Shown one piece after another: positions 45,085 to 56,838 of a stretch of DNA of 64,000 bases. Under the pieces are notes generated by a model. The model had not been told where the DNA came from and did no database searches. It saw only the letters and a program-made list of their open reading frames with translations. A program made the position numbers and the translations under genes. Source of the DNA: Emydura subglobosa (Eukaryota; Chordata; Testudines; Chelidae); NCBI GenBank assembly GCA_007922225.1, contig ML679970.1, positions 41,062,212-41,126,211 of the forward strand, written 5' to 3'. Position 1 is the first letter of the stretch. Every line of letters starts with the position of its first letter.

Positions 45085-47745
45085 ATCTGACTGGCCTCTG
45101 AAGCAAAATACCTGATGAGAAAACATATTGGTTCTTTTAAATTCTTGAAAAATCCCACAGATTCTATCTATAGCTATTGTGGGAGCCAACAAGAAACGAA
45201 TTGGGAGCCATTATGGTGCCTTATTTTAGCCTAATCTTCATCTGTCTGTCCGGGTTTTTCGAGGACTCACTTCAGTATTTATATTATCCTTCAGTAAATA
45301 GGTCCTGAGGGAGTGGGAGAGGGGTGGACAACTAAACTGCTCATGTGAATAATCGTTACACAGTACTGGATCACACATGAAAATCCAGTAACTCTGGAAA
45401 AATGGCACAGGTGAGGACCCTTGGGAGAAAGAACCCCTTCTCCATTTAATGATGCTATGTGAACGGCGGGGCTCGGATGCCCCTGAGTGGATCTCCCTCT
45501 CTCAGATGTGTCCACTTGGCATCTCTTCATGAAATCTTTATTCCTCTCCAGTGTATGTGATCAGGATCAATTCGGAACTAGTTAACTTCCTTTCTTTTTT
45601 TATTATTATTCAGAAATCACTCCCATGCTTGCGCTGGGTGCCAGTCCTGCCAAAAGATACGGACATGGCAAAACCAAGAGATACAAACTAACTGGGACCT
45701 ACCAAATGCTCGCACTGAAATACAGAACAATTCTACACCAATCAATAGGACACAGGAAGTAGAGTAAAGTCAATATAGGAATTTCCACATGCCAAACTTG
45801 AGCTCATTTGCACCTCTTGTAGGGCAGTCTGCAGGACTGCAACATGCACATCAGTAAATTGCCAATTCAGCTAGCCAAGAGCACCAGCACCCATTCTTAA
45901 TGTCTGTAAAAAGTCCAGCCTGCTAAATATTTCCTGTCTGCAATCTGTTTCCCTCTCACTGCCCAGGAATTAAAGGAACAGGAACGATAAAAAATGTTTT
46001 GGAAATTGTACAAAATTGACATATGTCTGCTCAACAGGCAGATTTTGCAAAATAACATTTCTCAGCAAATGAGCTGTTGCCATCAAACTGGAAGAGGCAT
46101 CTGAGAAAGAGGTCCCGAGCACAGAAGACTTCTCTGATTTATTCAGCTTGGTCACTTAGCACAGTGCCAGGGTCAGAAAGGAGTCTCCTGAAACAGTGTG
46201 AATCAAGCTCTGATGGTCTGCACTCAGCAGAAGGGAGATTTCAGTCCCTTGAACGGTTTCATAATGCATCAGGGCACACCAGAAGCGAAGGAAACAGTCT
46301 GGCAGAATTGCATTAATTTTCATGAACCCAGCAGCCCTGGAAAATCACAAAAACTGTAACATAATGAAAGCCTGGAAGGGAAAAACCTGCCCTCTTCCTC
46401 GGTGCTGGAGAATCTGTATGCAGATTCCATCAAAGGAAAGTGGCTGCGGTGTCTCAGCAGGGACAGAATTAACCCCTGGGCTCCTGTGTCTGAGTTCAGA
46501 AACTGCAGAGCTGAGGAGTTACCCTCCTCCTACTCCCCAGTCTGCTGGGAGAGACAAACTCCTGGATGAGGGCAGGGTATCTCCATTCCCTTTGACCTTC
46601 ACGCTATGCATGATGTGGCCAGCTGCTGCCAGAGAAACTAGGAAGCTCACTTCTACCTTTCCGCTCCCCTCAGTATTCATTTCCTTTAGGGCCATCTTGT
46701 GCCCTTTGTTTCCATGGCCTCTTCTCATTAATGTCAGTGAGAATGGGGAGTATGGACTATAAACGACCCTGCAATAACAAACTCGTTCCCAAGTGACCCT
46801 ACAAAAACAAACCCAAGTGCAAACCCAGCTGTCTTTAACAACCGAGAATAACAAATCCATCTACTTGAGTAATAGAGGAGCAATCTCTCTGATCAAAAAC
46901 ATTTTAATCAGTTTAATTTTAATGCTACTATAAACTTGAAAGAGGAAGTTTTTGAGATATTACTTATTATTAATTATTATTATTAAAAAGAAGAAAAATG
47001 AAAATACTGGCAGTATTCTTTTAACAGCCAAGGATTTAAAGCTAATATTTTAACTACTTAATGTTTTTGACTTACGATGAAGAAAGTTCTATCAAGAAAT
47101 GCAATAGCAGATTTTTCTGTAGGACCTACAAGAGCACCTGGCCTCATTACCACCTCTTTGCTGGCTGCGAAGTAGCCAGCAATTAACTAACAGCAGCCAC
47201 TCTTCCGAAAGCTTTGCTGACATCACCACCGATGCTGGAGAACAAACAAAGCTCGTTTTGCAGGATAAAAGCACCATATACATCGAGCTTGTTGTTAAAC
47301 AAAAATAACCAAGCTAATTTCAGCTTCATTTAAAAGCATGGAAAATAATGATTGCTCAGTGAAAGCGAAAAGAACAAAATCAGTAGGGAGAGACAGCATT
47401 TTCAGGCTTTGCAAGAGACTGTTACAAACAATGGGGAGCTAAACTATTTTTAAAAGTACATGATGGTGCCCTTTAAAGATCCAAATTACCTAGTGGAAGA
47501 CTTTGGAAAGCTTTCTGTTTGGAGACAGTTCTGCTCTCATCTCTTATTCCTAGGGGCGTTTGCAATGAAACAGGATCATTATTTTTAAAATCCCACTGGT
47601 CACATTGCTTATTCTCTTCACTACGGGCCACCCTTGGAGACCACTAGGAAGCGTTAGTGCAGCAACCTCCTTCAAAGATGGCAGGTTGACAGGAGATCAT
47701 CATATTCTAGCTATCAAGGCACTTCTGAGTGCAATTCAGGGTGGT
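45085..47745. other. No gene recognised; AT-rich unique stretch 46.86-47.5 kb
   Basis: An ATT-rich tract (TATTATTAATTATTATTATTA) lies at about 46964-46984. The region 46860-47500 is AT-rich, free of repeats I recognise, and a weak candidate for conserved non-coding sequence. The 146-codon frame at 46322-46762 has no domain. Confidence 0.35.
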
Positions 47746-47749
47746 GGGG

Positions 47750-48025
47750 GCAGACTATTATTATTTGTATTATTAGAAGCTCCTAGAGGCCCCAGCCAAG
47801 AGCAGTATCCCACCATGCTGGGTGCTGTAGATAAAGCAAAACACAACCCCTGCCCAAAAAGTTGGCAACGTAAATAGATAAGACACACCTACTAAGGATT
47901 ATTATCCTACTTTACACACAGTGGAGTGAGGCACACTGAGACAAAGTAACTAGCCTTAATTTGCACAAGATGTCTAGGGCAGAGCTGGGAATTGAACCTA
48001 CATCTCGTGAATCCTTCTTCTGTGT
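47750..48025 (-). repeat. tRNA-derived SINE, antisense, long-tail, full length
   Basis: Reading the plus strand: ATTATTATTTGTATTATTAG (antisense 3' end), CCACCATGCTGGGTGCTGTAG and AACCCCTGCCC (tail), AGACAAAGTAACTAGCC (core), then GCTGGGAATTGAACCTACATC (B-box region of the head). It links the tail fragments at 8136, 30160, 58505 and 59580 to this SINE. Confidence 0.85.
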
Positions 48026-48116
48026 TGTAACCATAGAAGTAGTCTCTCGCTGAGCTCAGGAGCCAAGTGACCCTGCTGGAATCCCAGCATCACTCTACTG
48101 CTTTCAGTACAGCAAC

Positions 48117-48157
48117 TCCAGGTATACACAAGTGTAAATGAGATCAGAATCTGGCTT
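48117..48157. repeat. Half of a palindromic MITE
   Basis: TCCAGGTATACACAAGTGTAAATGAGATCAGAATCTGGC matches the right half of the GGGCCTGATTCT MITE family. No left half is readable. Confidence 0.5.
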
Positions 48158-48159
48158 TT

Positions 48160-49335
48160 GATCCTTAAAGCCTTGAAGAGCCTGGGGCCAAGTGACCACA
48201 AACCCCCCGCCCTCAGTCTGTCATGATATTTTCCATCAGCTGACATGCTATGACTGTTGATTCTGCAGGACTGAACTCCTGCAGGGCTTTCTCAGTGAAG
48301 GCACCCTAACTTTGCCCCAGAGTTACACCAAATGCTGAGACATTGCCATTACCGTACTCAGTGACAGATCTCCCAGATGGATCAGCGCCTCCCCACCCTT
48401 TTCCCTCTCCCCACAGCCAACCAGGGGGCGTGAAGGTGTGTGCACTGCCTTTCCTGCCTCCCTAGAGCTCTGCTCCCAGCCGGTGAGGCCCTGGTCAGGA
48501 AAAAGGAACCCCCTGTATCTTCTCCATCCCTTGCCAGTGGGAGACTGCTGCTCAGCCTCTACCCTGTGTGCCTGCCTGGGTCGGGGTGAACTGCACCCAC
48601 CATGGGGTGTTAACCCCATCTGTGCTGGAGAGGAGCCACTCTGCCTCACCACACCAGGTTTCCACAATTTTCCCACGTCAGCCTCAATTCACAAGCTGAA
48701 CTCGCAGGATTCCCCAAGTTGCCGCGCCATGTGATGGTCAATCCCTCCATGAACAGCAAACCCCGCCCTCCAAGAACCATCGGAGGTCCGCTTCCTTTGG
48801 CGCTGAGCCCTGCCCCTGATGATCCCAGTGCACACTGTCTGTGGGGGCATGACGCCAACACGAGGAGCAGGAAGACATCTGTGGCAAGGGGCAGGGGAAA
48901 CTGGGGTTGGATGTGATTGGGACAGCAGCACCCTGGGGGAATTGGATGGGGGGCAGAAATTGTGGGAGCACATGGTTCAGGGGCATATAATGGACAGCAG
49001 CCACCTATCTCAGAGAGGCTGGGGATTAGGGGAACCTCAAGTGGTCCTCATATGGAAGCATGCATCAGTACCAGAACTAGGAGGCTTTCTGGGAACAGAG
49101 GCTTTCTGGCTCCCCTTAGATGAGTCAGGGGACATGGAAGATGCTGGTGATCTGAGCTTGCATAACAGTTACCGCTTGCTTCAATGTAGTTTCACAAAGT
49201 GTTTAATGATGGTTTCTTTGTGGTTTGATCATGGAGATGTGTATGAGATTGTTTTTGTCACTAAATATATGAAAAAGTACATGTCCATACAGATGCATTG
49301 GATACCATAACCTCATAAATACCCCTAAAGGGAAG
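48160..49335. other. No gene recognised
   Basis: Moderately GC-rich. The 163-codon plus frame at 48819-49310 overlaps minus-strand frames of 71-94 codons. No domain was recognised. Confidence 0.4.
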
Positions 49336-49565
49336 GGAGTGTTGCCTAGCAGACAGAGCACTGGACTCAGACTCAGGAGGCCTGGATTCTCTTCCTAGCT
49401 CTGCTACTGGCCTTTTGGGTGACCTTGGGCAAGTCATGTCCTCGTCCTGTGCCTCAATTTTCCAATCTGCAAAATGGGGTAACGATACTGACCTCCTTTT
49501 GTAAAGTGCTTTGAGATCTACATATGACAAGTTCTATTTAACTAATTATCATTATTATTATTAAA
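49336..49565 (+). repeat. tRNA-derived SINE, sense, short-tail with ATT tail
   Basis: GTTGCCTAGCAGACAGAGCAC and GCCTGGATTCTCTTCC form the head, GTGACCTTGGGCAAGTCATG and CAAAATGGGGTAACGATAC the core. The tail TGTAAAGTGCTTTGAGATC ends in an ATT repeat (ATCATTATTATTATTAAA). Confidence 0.87.
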
Positions 49566-49569
49566 GGTG

Positions 49570-50045
49570 ATCAGGGTTTTAGTTTAAAATAAAATGTTAA
49601 AAATATTTGAAAGTCTGGGAATTAATAGGTAAAACTCCATAGATAAATTTAATTGTGACAGTGGGTCCAAGTTATTTTTTTAATATCTCTTTATTTTTCA
49701 AAATGACATAAAATAAAACATTCTTCTGACACTATTTCTGCAATACATGAATCAACACAACATTTTTTTAGGACAAAGGGTCAGAGATTTAACAAATGTG
49801 GAGTTCTTTGCTGGTTTTTTGTGGGTGGTGTTTGAGTTATTGTCGTTGGGATACAGTCTTAAATTCATTTTCTTCATGGGTTATGAATTTCTTCTGCATT
49901 TCTCTCCACTGTGTGGATGGTCTTCTTTGCAATCAACATCTTGTTTAATACTTCAAACAACAACAACAACAAAAGTTTTTGGTTTTTACAGCTGGTGAAC
50001 ATTCAGTCCTTGAAAATTCAGTCACAACAAGCCAGCTATCTAGAT
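49570..50045. other. No gene recognised; (CAA)n at 49954-49974
   Basis: The trinucleotide tract AACAACAACAACAAC is visible. The rest is unique and AT-rich. Confidence 0.6.
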
Positions 50046-50202
50046 CAGAGATTCTCAGCCTTTTCCATACCTGCACCTCTTTCTCATCTAGGTGAGAATC
50101 CTGTGTCCCATTTAGCAGTATGAAAAAGTCAGAGTCATAACCCCTGATACCTGTTCCGTATGCACCTGACAATTATGACCCCCCCAGATTGAGAACCCCT
50201 TG
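50046..50202. mobile_element. hAT-like MITE, worn
   Basis: The left end CAGAGATTCTCAGCC is inverted at the right end as GATTGAGAACCCCTTG. The interior is AC-rich and non-coding. It shares the terminal type with 18310 and 44921. No clear target duplication was found. Confidence 0.6.
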
Positions 50203-50358
50203 TGATGATATTTAATTAGCGGAGATGGACAGTGTCTCAGCTTGGTATAACTACAGAGAGTGGAAGTTTCTGACTGGTGTCTGTGGTATTTCCTTGGCAA
50301 TTGAGACAGACTTTAGAATAATTTATTTAATGAACAACAAGCAGGATTACCAAGGCTC

Positions 50359-50625
50359 ATGAATTTTAGTGATGTTTGGTGTTTTTCTTAAAGTGGCACG
50401 CCCTGGAGTCAGGTGAATATATGAGAATCTCAGCTTTCATATTTTTAAAAGTAAATTTCTAGCTCTCAGTTGCAGAGAAAAGCTTGAAAACGTGTTCCAC
50501 GTGTAGCCTAACAGCTCAAAACCCAGAAGGCAAATAAAAAGAACCCCAGATCACATCTCTATTGTTTTTTAAATCTCATGATTTGAAAGCCAATCTCACG
50601 ATTTTTGGGAACCTGACTGGTTTTT
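50359..50625 (+). mobile_element. MITE (CAATCTCACGATTTTTGG family) with an internal micro-inversion
   Basis: The right half reads AAATCTCATGATTTGAAAGC and CCAATCTCACGATTTTTGGG. The left half reads GGTGTTTTTCTTAAAG and GAATCTCAGCTTTCATA. The copy at 57857-58138 has the same parts in the opposite orientation, except that the segment GTTGCAGAGAAAAGCTTGA is in the same strand orientation in both. So 50469-50503 is flipped in one of the two copies. Confidence 0.7.
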
Positions 50626-50629
50626 GAGC

Positions 50630-51228
50630 AGCTGGGACTGAATATATGGAACAAGAAATAACTTGTATAATAAACACAATACTGATGGTTACTGTAACAC
50701 CTAGCTATATTTTCTGTCTCAATCTCTGCTACTAGTGTTTATCTGTGCATGAAAGTCAACAGGAAGTGTGGCGCTGCATAGTGTCCTGCTGGATGTGTGG
50801 CGCTTTAAAACTCCTGTTTTGAAGGCTGAAGTGGATATGAAACTTGTGCTGGTCTTCTGCACCGGGATAATTTTCACCCTAACAGCAATCTCTTTGCAAA
50901 CATTTCATTAGTCAGTGTCTGAAACGTGCCTTGGATGGGTGAAGAGACACTGTGTGTATTTAACGGATCTCTGACTTTAACAAGTTTGCATCACATGACA
51001 TTTGACTTCCTTTTCCCCCTACTGGTTTGGTCTTTAAACTTTCCCAGGTGTTTTCTGGTTGGAAGTGGCTTTGCTGTGATGTTACGTGTGGCGCTTTGGT
51101 TCATTGGCACGGAGAAATGGTTTGTGTCACAGGTCTGCCCTGTTAGCTGCTTTTCTGGTTTTAAAGTACATGTATGGGATCCAAAGATGCCCATTACAGA
51201 TCAGATTATCATTATTATGATAATACAC
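50630..51228. other. No gene recognised
   Basis: Unique AT-rich sequence. The 118-codon plus frame at 50926 has no domain. Confidence 0.4.
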
Positions 51229-51229
51229 A

Positions 51230-51345
51230 GAGGCAGCTGCGCTCTGGTAGATTGTGCTTGGCCTGGAGCCAGGAACTCCTGAGTTCTAATCCTGGCTTTG
51301 CCCCTACTTGCTGCGTGATCTTGGTCAAATCACTCAGGGCTAAAT
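51230..51345 (+). repeat. SINE head and core fragment, sense
   Basis: GCTCTGGTAGATTGTGCTTGG and GAACTCCTGAGTTCTAATCC (head), then GTGATCTTGGTCAAATCACTCAGG (core). The tail is missing or replaced. Confidence 0.7.
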
Positions 51346-51734
51346 CCTTAGCCCAATGCACTGGGAAGTTCCACAGGTGACAAGAGAGGAGGGACTCAGA
51401 CAATCAAGCTGCTTCTGCTGTCTCAAGGCAAGTTCCTTAGTGGGATGGACATAGAAATGGTCACCCTGTTTGCATAGGTCCATTGATGCTGTCCTTGCTG
51501 CTGACCTGCATGCAAAAGCCCCTGCAGACTGGGATAATAACAGAGCACAGTCCTGTAACACATGGGGGACATAGATTCTCTGCATCCACCCACCCAGCTG
51601 CAGCAAAACCACACTGGCTTCCCTGGGTCACGGTCCTCATTTTCTCTGTTTGTAAAATCCTGCTTGTAGTTACTCCAGTGTCAAGCGCACTAGCAGGGCC
51701 TAGATAAGGAAGATAATAATGCTTATTCCCTTAA

Positions 51735-51903
51735 GGTTCATCTACACAGCAAGTGGGTTGACAGACTCAGGCTCATGGGACTCATGCTACGGTGCTAAAT
51801 AGCTGCAGATGTTTGGGCTCCAGCTCTGCAGCCGAGGGACAGGGGTGGGCTCCAGTCTGTTGACCTAAGATCTGAGGCCCATGTGTGGGCTGTGTGGACA
51901 TAC
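51735..51903. mobile_element. hAT-like MITE (TCTACACAGC termini)
   Basis: The left end GGTTCATCTACACAGCAAG is inverted at the right end as GTGGGCTGTGTGGACATAC. It is about 169 bp, with no coding and no clear target duplication. The ends are similar in kind to 56839 (TCTACACT...). Confidence 0.65.
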
Positions 51904-51904
51904 T

Positions 51905-52260
51905 TTTACTCACCTCCCAAGGGCGTGAGGAGAGTTAATGCTTGCACAGTGCTTTGACGAGTGTAAAAATGCTTAGCTTTATTAGATATTGATTTATGTG
52001 CAAAAAATCCTAAATACAACAAGAAAACACACAGTGCAATTAAAAGTGATGGAGGCAGGAGAAAAGAAGGGTCTTGAATCTAAGCGTAACAATATGGGGC
52101 CATCACCTGAGTGAACTAGAAGCAGCCAGGCTTCCCATGGGACAGTGAGAGAAGGCCCTATATTTGGAAATAGCACAGGGCCCAAAGGGGGCCACATCTA
52201 GATCATAATTCCCAGGCAGAGACGAAGACACAAATTAAATTAGAATAGATATTAGAATCT
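51905..52260. other. No gene recognised
   Basis: Unique sequence. Confidence 0.45.
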
Positions 52261-52361
52261 GGGCCTGATTTTCTTCTCACTCCCAGTAGGCTGAACTGGA
52301 GTAACTCCCATCAAATTCACTCACGTAGAACCAGGGTGAGTGAGAAGAGGATCAGTCCCCC
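52261..52361. repeat. Palindromic MITE (GTGAGAGGAGAATCAG family)
   Basis: GGGCCTGATTTTCTTCTCACTC is mirrored by GTGAGTGAGAAGAGGATCAGTCC. The centre GGAGTAACTCCCATC is conserved with the other copies. Confidence 0.75.
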
Positions 52362-52479
52362 TGCCAATATAGGACAGCACCAACATGCACCAAAGGTTTG
52401 ATCTTGTGCTCGGTCCTGATTATGAATAGTTTAATGACATGTTAAAATATAAAATGAAATCACATGGTTTTCTCATCCA

Positions 52480-52605
52480 CCATGCAACGCGCTATGGCCG
52501 ACTCGGTAGTGCTCTCACTCCTCGGCCAGAAGGGTCTACATGAGTTTAAGCACCACGCCAGCACTTTGGCTCCGGCTCAGCGCATTCTGCACTGACTTGA
52601 GAAAA
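52480..52605 (+). repeat. Possible second SINE family, tRNA-like head
   Basis: GGCCGACTCGGTAGTGCTCTCAC resembles a tRNA A-box region. A degenerate B-box-like ATGAGTTTAAGCACC follows about 55 bp later, and then CACGCCAGCACTTTGGCTCCGG. The order recalls V-SINE-type elements. The sequence is different from the MIR-like SINE. Weak evidence. Confidence 0.3.
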
Positions 52606-52942
52606 GCAGGCGAGAAAACCCAGTGTCCTGGTCAACAGGCCTGCTCTCTGTACAAAAGGCTGCGATGCTCTAGGCTGTGCTGCTGCCGTGTTTACCAACA
52701 GCAACGGTATCATGAGTAACTCAGGCTTTTGGGCTGCTGACCCTGGAGTAGGGAAGGTGCTGCTGCTGGAAATCGAGAAGTAAGCTGTGCTGTACCTGGG
52801 AACTCTGGTTACAAAGCTACGGGAAAATGCCATTGTGAAGCTGCAGTTTGTTAATATTGACCAATGCTTACTAGGTAGCAATGTATAGTTATGCAGTATA
52901 ATATCGCGGTGTACTGCACAAATATATTGAGGGAGGGAGAGT

Positions 52943-53168
52943 GGGGCTAGTGGGTAGAGCAAGGGACAGGACATCAGGTCTCCAGTGTCCTGGTCTCAAC
53001 ACTGCCACTGACAGCCCTGTGACTCTGAGGTACTCGCTTGACTTCCCTGTGCCTCAGTTCCCTCCCCTCTTATGTTGGGACAGCAATGCTTGCCTGCCTC
53101 TGGGCATGGATATGCAATTTAATTCATCTGTGCATGTAAAATGCTTTGGGAGTCTCACATGAAAGGTA
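52943..53168 (+). repeat. tRNA-derived SINE, sense, short-tail
   Basis: GGGCTAGTGGGTAGAGCAAGGG (A-box region), TCTCCAGTGTCCTGGTCTCAAC (head end) and GTGCCTCAGTTCCC (core) lead to the tail ATGCTTTGGGAGTCTC. Confidence 0.78.
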
Positions 53169-53169
53169 T

Positions 53170-53754
53170 GAGGGGACGGTGGTCTATTTGCACAGACACA
53201 ACTCACATGGATCTCTCCTCAACGGAACAAGTCGTGGGTGAGGTGAGCGGCTTGTGTTCTTCTCCCTCTCGCAAATCTCACAGTCTGATCTGAGCCACGC
53301 CCTATTGCCTGACTTTCTTCCTCACCCCCTTGTAGCCCCTGACCATGATCTGGTGCTTCAGAGGAAAGTGAGACAGCTTTGTGCAGCGCTGCATGGCCCC
53401 ATGACTGAAGCCCTTGCTCAGGGCAAAACCCCCATTGATTTAAGCAGAAATACTGCGTGAGGGAGAGCCAGATAACTGGGAACTGAGCCCTTTGAGCAGG
53501 GATGGCACAGCCCTCTCTAGAGGCCTTTGATGGCATGCAGTGTGCGTCACATTATGAGGTAGGTCCTGGACACGATCTTCTTAAAACACAGACCCGTCAG
53601 AGGAAACCTTAACGGGAAAGAACTATCAAAAGAACTTTTTAGCACAATATCCCACGGGGATGTTTGCAGGATGAGGGGTGGAGCAGATGCCTGGTCTTCT
53701 CTGCAGTGCAGAACTGGGTTCCATAGGTCAGAATATGCTGGCACGTAAGGGAAT
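53170..53754. other. No gene recognised
   Basis: Unique sequence before the LTR. Confidence 0.4.
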
Positions 53755-54195
53755 TGTAACTGGGCCAGGCGTCTGTCTTGCGTCGTGGCCTAGGGTTATG
53801 CTGCAGACAGTCTGCCTCAGCTTCCCCTCTTCGATTGTTCAAATAAACTTCACTTCAGGCTTTTTCTTGGTCAAAAAAATACCACATCCTGGGGATTGGG
53901 TTTATTAACATAAAATAAACTGTAAATAAAACTCGGATGCCTCAGACAACGTCCGTTCATAAGTCCACACAACTCAAGTCCTTCGCAATCTCTCCCAGGC
54001 CTTCTTGTCTGGAGAGCTTTCCTCACTCTTCGCAAACTCTGCCTCGGCTCCTTGAGCATTTCTTTTCTCCCCTTCACTGTAACATCCTGTTCCTTTAATA
54101 CTGCAATCTCTTGTTCCCAAGGTGGGGCTTATCCTGTGATCAGGGTTAGCTTAGCCCCTGGCTCTCCAGCTCATGGGGGAAGCCATCCTGTTACA
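53755..54195 (-). mobile_element. Solo LTR, antisense, TGTAAC...GTTACA ends
   Basis: The 441-bp block has perfect 6-bp inverted ends, TGTAAC and GTTACA. On the minus strand a TATTAAAGG word (plus CCTTTAATAC at about 54092) lies about 100 bp from the U3 end, and an AATAAA signal (plus TTTATT at 53901) comes about 190 bp downstream. That is a plausible LTR promoter and polyadenylation layout. The flanking 5-mers GGAAT and AAAAT match only 3 of 5. No internal viral sequence is attached. Confidence 0.72.
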
Positions 54196-54199
54196 AAAA

Positions 54200-54900
54200 T
54201 GTTGGGGATCGCTTGAGGATTCAGGGACCGAGAACATAGGGACACCAAAGGGCAGTGGCTACCACTCGAGCTCAGAGACCCCTGTTGGGCCCTCCAACAC
54301 CTTTCTCCTCATTGCCAAATCTGGAATTCTGTAAACAGACCCAATCCCGGTTTGCGCATCCCCCATAGGCTGCAGTACAATAGTCTAACTGATAAATAAC
54401 AGGCAGCGTGATTGGATGTGGGGAGTCACTGGAGTAATTAATAAGATAAGGCTGGGTTGCTTTGTGCTGCATATTCATTGATGACAAAAGCTTTCCTCCT
54501 GAAGGGCCTCGCTGAGAAATCTGGGGGAAAATAATAATAATAATAATTAATAATAAAACCTTGTTAGAATGCTATTTGTTCAGTATTCCTTTGGGAGAGG
54601 AGAGAGATGCAGAGATGTGATAGCAAAGCACCGTGCTAGCGGCATCTAACGGAAGAGGACGAAAATATGCCAAAGCCGAGTAGCTGGAAGGAGAGAGGTG
54701 GAGGCTACTTCCCACATTCCTGCTGCCGTCCCAATAGCGGGGTTTGGGATTTAATCTCTTAAAACAGCCAGAGAGCTCATGATTCCAGATAGGCATGGCA
54801 ACAGAGTTTACCAGTGCTGCCCCATGGGTTGTCAGGCATCGGTGGTGCATGGACACCAATTTCCTAAGGCCAGGCAGTGTGGTGTATTGCATATCCAAAG
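54200..54900. other. No gene recognised; (ATA)n at 54530-54556
   Basis: An ATA/AAT repeat of about eight units is visible. The rest is unique. Confidence 0.6.
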
Positions 54901-54901
54901 T

Positions 54902-54962
54902 GGGCCTGATTCTGCCCTTTATGGAGTTACTCCAGATTTATAGTGAGGGCAGACTTGGGTCC
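54902..54962. repeat. Palindromic MITE, short and worn
   Basis: GGGCCTGATTCTGCCCTTTATG is mirrored by TATAGTGAGGGCAGACTTGGGTCC. It is a shortened member of the GGGCCTGATTCT set. Confidence 0.65.
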
Positions 54963-54964
54963 AA

Positions 54965-55920
54965 GAATTGACGGCTCAAATTTAGCCCCGGTGTAACCAG
55001 GTATAATGCCACTGGTGGCACTAGAGTTATAAATACAAAGCAGTCTTTATTCACAATTTAAACAGGCAGAGATTCCATTAGCTTCGGTAGGGAATTGTGA
55101 CTGAATCATGACTGCAGGTTCTGGCTCATACAGAATAAGTGACATGGTATAAAAGTGACGTTTTAAAAAAAAAAAAAAAGAATAAAAGCATACAAAAGTT
55201 GCCAATGTGACAGCTGTTCATTTACTGAAAATATTTTATAATATTGCCGGTGCTTTTAAAAGAATCTCATTTATATGGAATATTCATCACTAATTGCAGC
55301 TGTCTCCTTTTTTATTAAACAGGTTAAAAAAACCCGTACATTGACATTTTTGGAGTGATTCCTCTTAGGAGCACTCTGACTGTTATGAATAGGACTTCAT
55401 ATAAGGCAAGCCCCGAATGCCCTGTAGGGATGTGGGGGAAACTGCAAATGCTTGTAATTGTAAATGTAATAGGCATTGCTTTGGGCTGTTGTTTCTCCGT
55501 TTTGTAGCTCTCTGCTATAAAGCTCGAAGGGTTGGTTAGCCCTAAGTGTTCTCATTTATTTCCACAGCTTTCTGTAAAAGGAAAAGTTTTTGAAAAATGA
55601 AAGTCTTTCAAGAACAATCGCTCTCTAAACACTTAATGCTGCTGTGACAGCACTGTCTATCACTCAAGATTTAACTTTGGAAATCCACGGAACATAGAGG
55701 AAAAAACATTTTCCAATTAGCCGAGACTGGAGGCAGCTTAGTTCTAGAATGCAGAAAAGAGAGATGACATGGTGTGTATTAATGGGCCACTGGAACACGC
55801 TGCTGGGTGCATTGGGAGGTGCATAAAATGGAAACATCATCATCTCCATCCCCAAGAGATGCAGAACTAGCTAGGATACACCCCTATAAATCACAGAGAG
55901 CTACAAAACTGGGAAAAGGT
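54965..55920. other. No gene recognised; AT-rich unique 55.05-55.68 kb; A-run at 55165-55179
   Basis: The A-rich run is visible. The stretch 55050-55680 is AT-rich and free of repeats I know, a weak candidate for conserved non-coding sequence. Confidence 0.4.
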
Positions 55921-55924
55921 CACT

Positions 55925-56070
55925 CTCCCCGTTTTTTTGTAATAGATGGGAAATCAAGCTGTTCATTGATTTTTCCCAAGGTCATACAACACATCAGTGG
56001 CAGACCTGGAAGTAGAACCAGGCCTTCTTACTCCAGGTCTATGCTCTCTCCATTGGATCACAATGCCCAA
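55925..56070 (-). repeat. tRNA-derived SINE, antisense
   Basis: GTAATAGATGGGAAATCAAGC (antisense core start), CCCAAGGTCATACAACACATC and GAAGTAGAACCAGGCCTTC (antisense head) are followed by CTCTCTCCATTGGATCAC. Confidence 0.75.
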
Positions 56071-56074
56071 GTTC

Positions 56075-56838
56075 AGGCTACAGATACAAAATTTGTTTAG
56101 CGTGAGCTTCCCGTGCATTGAGGTTTGGGCCCTGGATATAAAGTCTCTTCTGGGCCAGCGTAATAATGCGATGTTATAAAACCTGCATTGGCTCGCCTTA
56201 GGTTCCTGTTTCAAATTCTGCCCTTTATTTGCAGTTAGCAAAAGTCTTTGCCACTTGAATGCTGTTTGGGGGCTTCTATGTGAAGAGAGGGAGGGCATTG
56301 GACTTTAGTGCTTATTTAGTGAATGCTTGAGCAGTGCTCTGCAAATGATAAGTTATTACAGTGGAGGCAGATGGCTGATGTCCATGGGAATAAGACCCAA
56401 GACTGGAAACCAAACCAGGAGTCTCCAGAGCGACAGTGTCAATCACTAGGGCATTGGTAAGCTGATTTTAGAAACATTTTCTGTGTGAATCTCATGCTGG
56501 TGAAAGGTGCTGGATGACTGTACTGGAGATTGCAGTCCTCAGTTAACCCCCAGGAAAGGTACAACACAGACAGTGCAAGCTTCACCCTGTGCACGTGCCT
56601 TAATGCTGACCTGGAGAGACCGCCTCAAAGAGAGAAGGGATTATTCAGTCTCCACACCCTAGTCAATATCTGCTCTGCTGCTGAGAGGTCCATTGAGGTT
56701 GTTAGTTAAAGTGGGATGTTTGGGATGAGGACACCTGGCTGCTGCAGGATAGACTGCAACTGCCTCCTCATACCACACAGACAACTGCATATCCATGCCA
56801 TGGTAATAACTTCTTGGTGCCACTCATCTAGTCTCCCT
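56075..56838. other. No gene recognised
   Basis: Unique sequence. Confidence 0.45.

Noticed and set aside
48819..49310. 163-codon plus-strand open frame
   Set aside because: Minus-strand frames of similar quality lie over it and no domain is seen.
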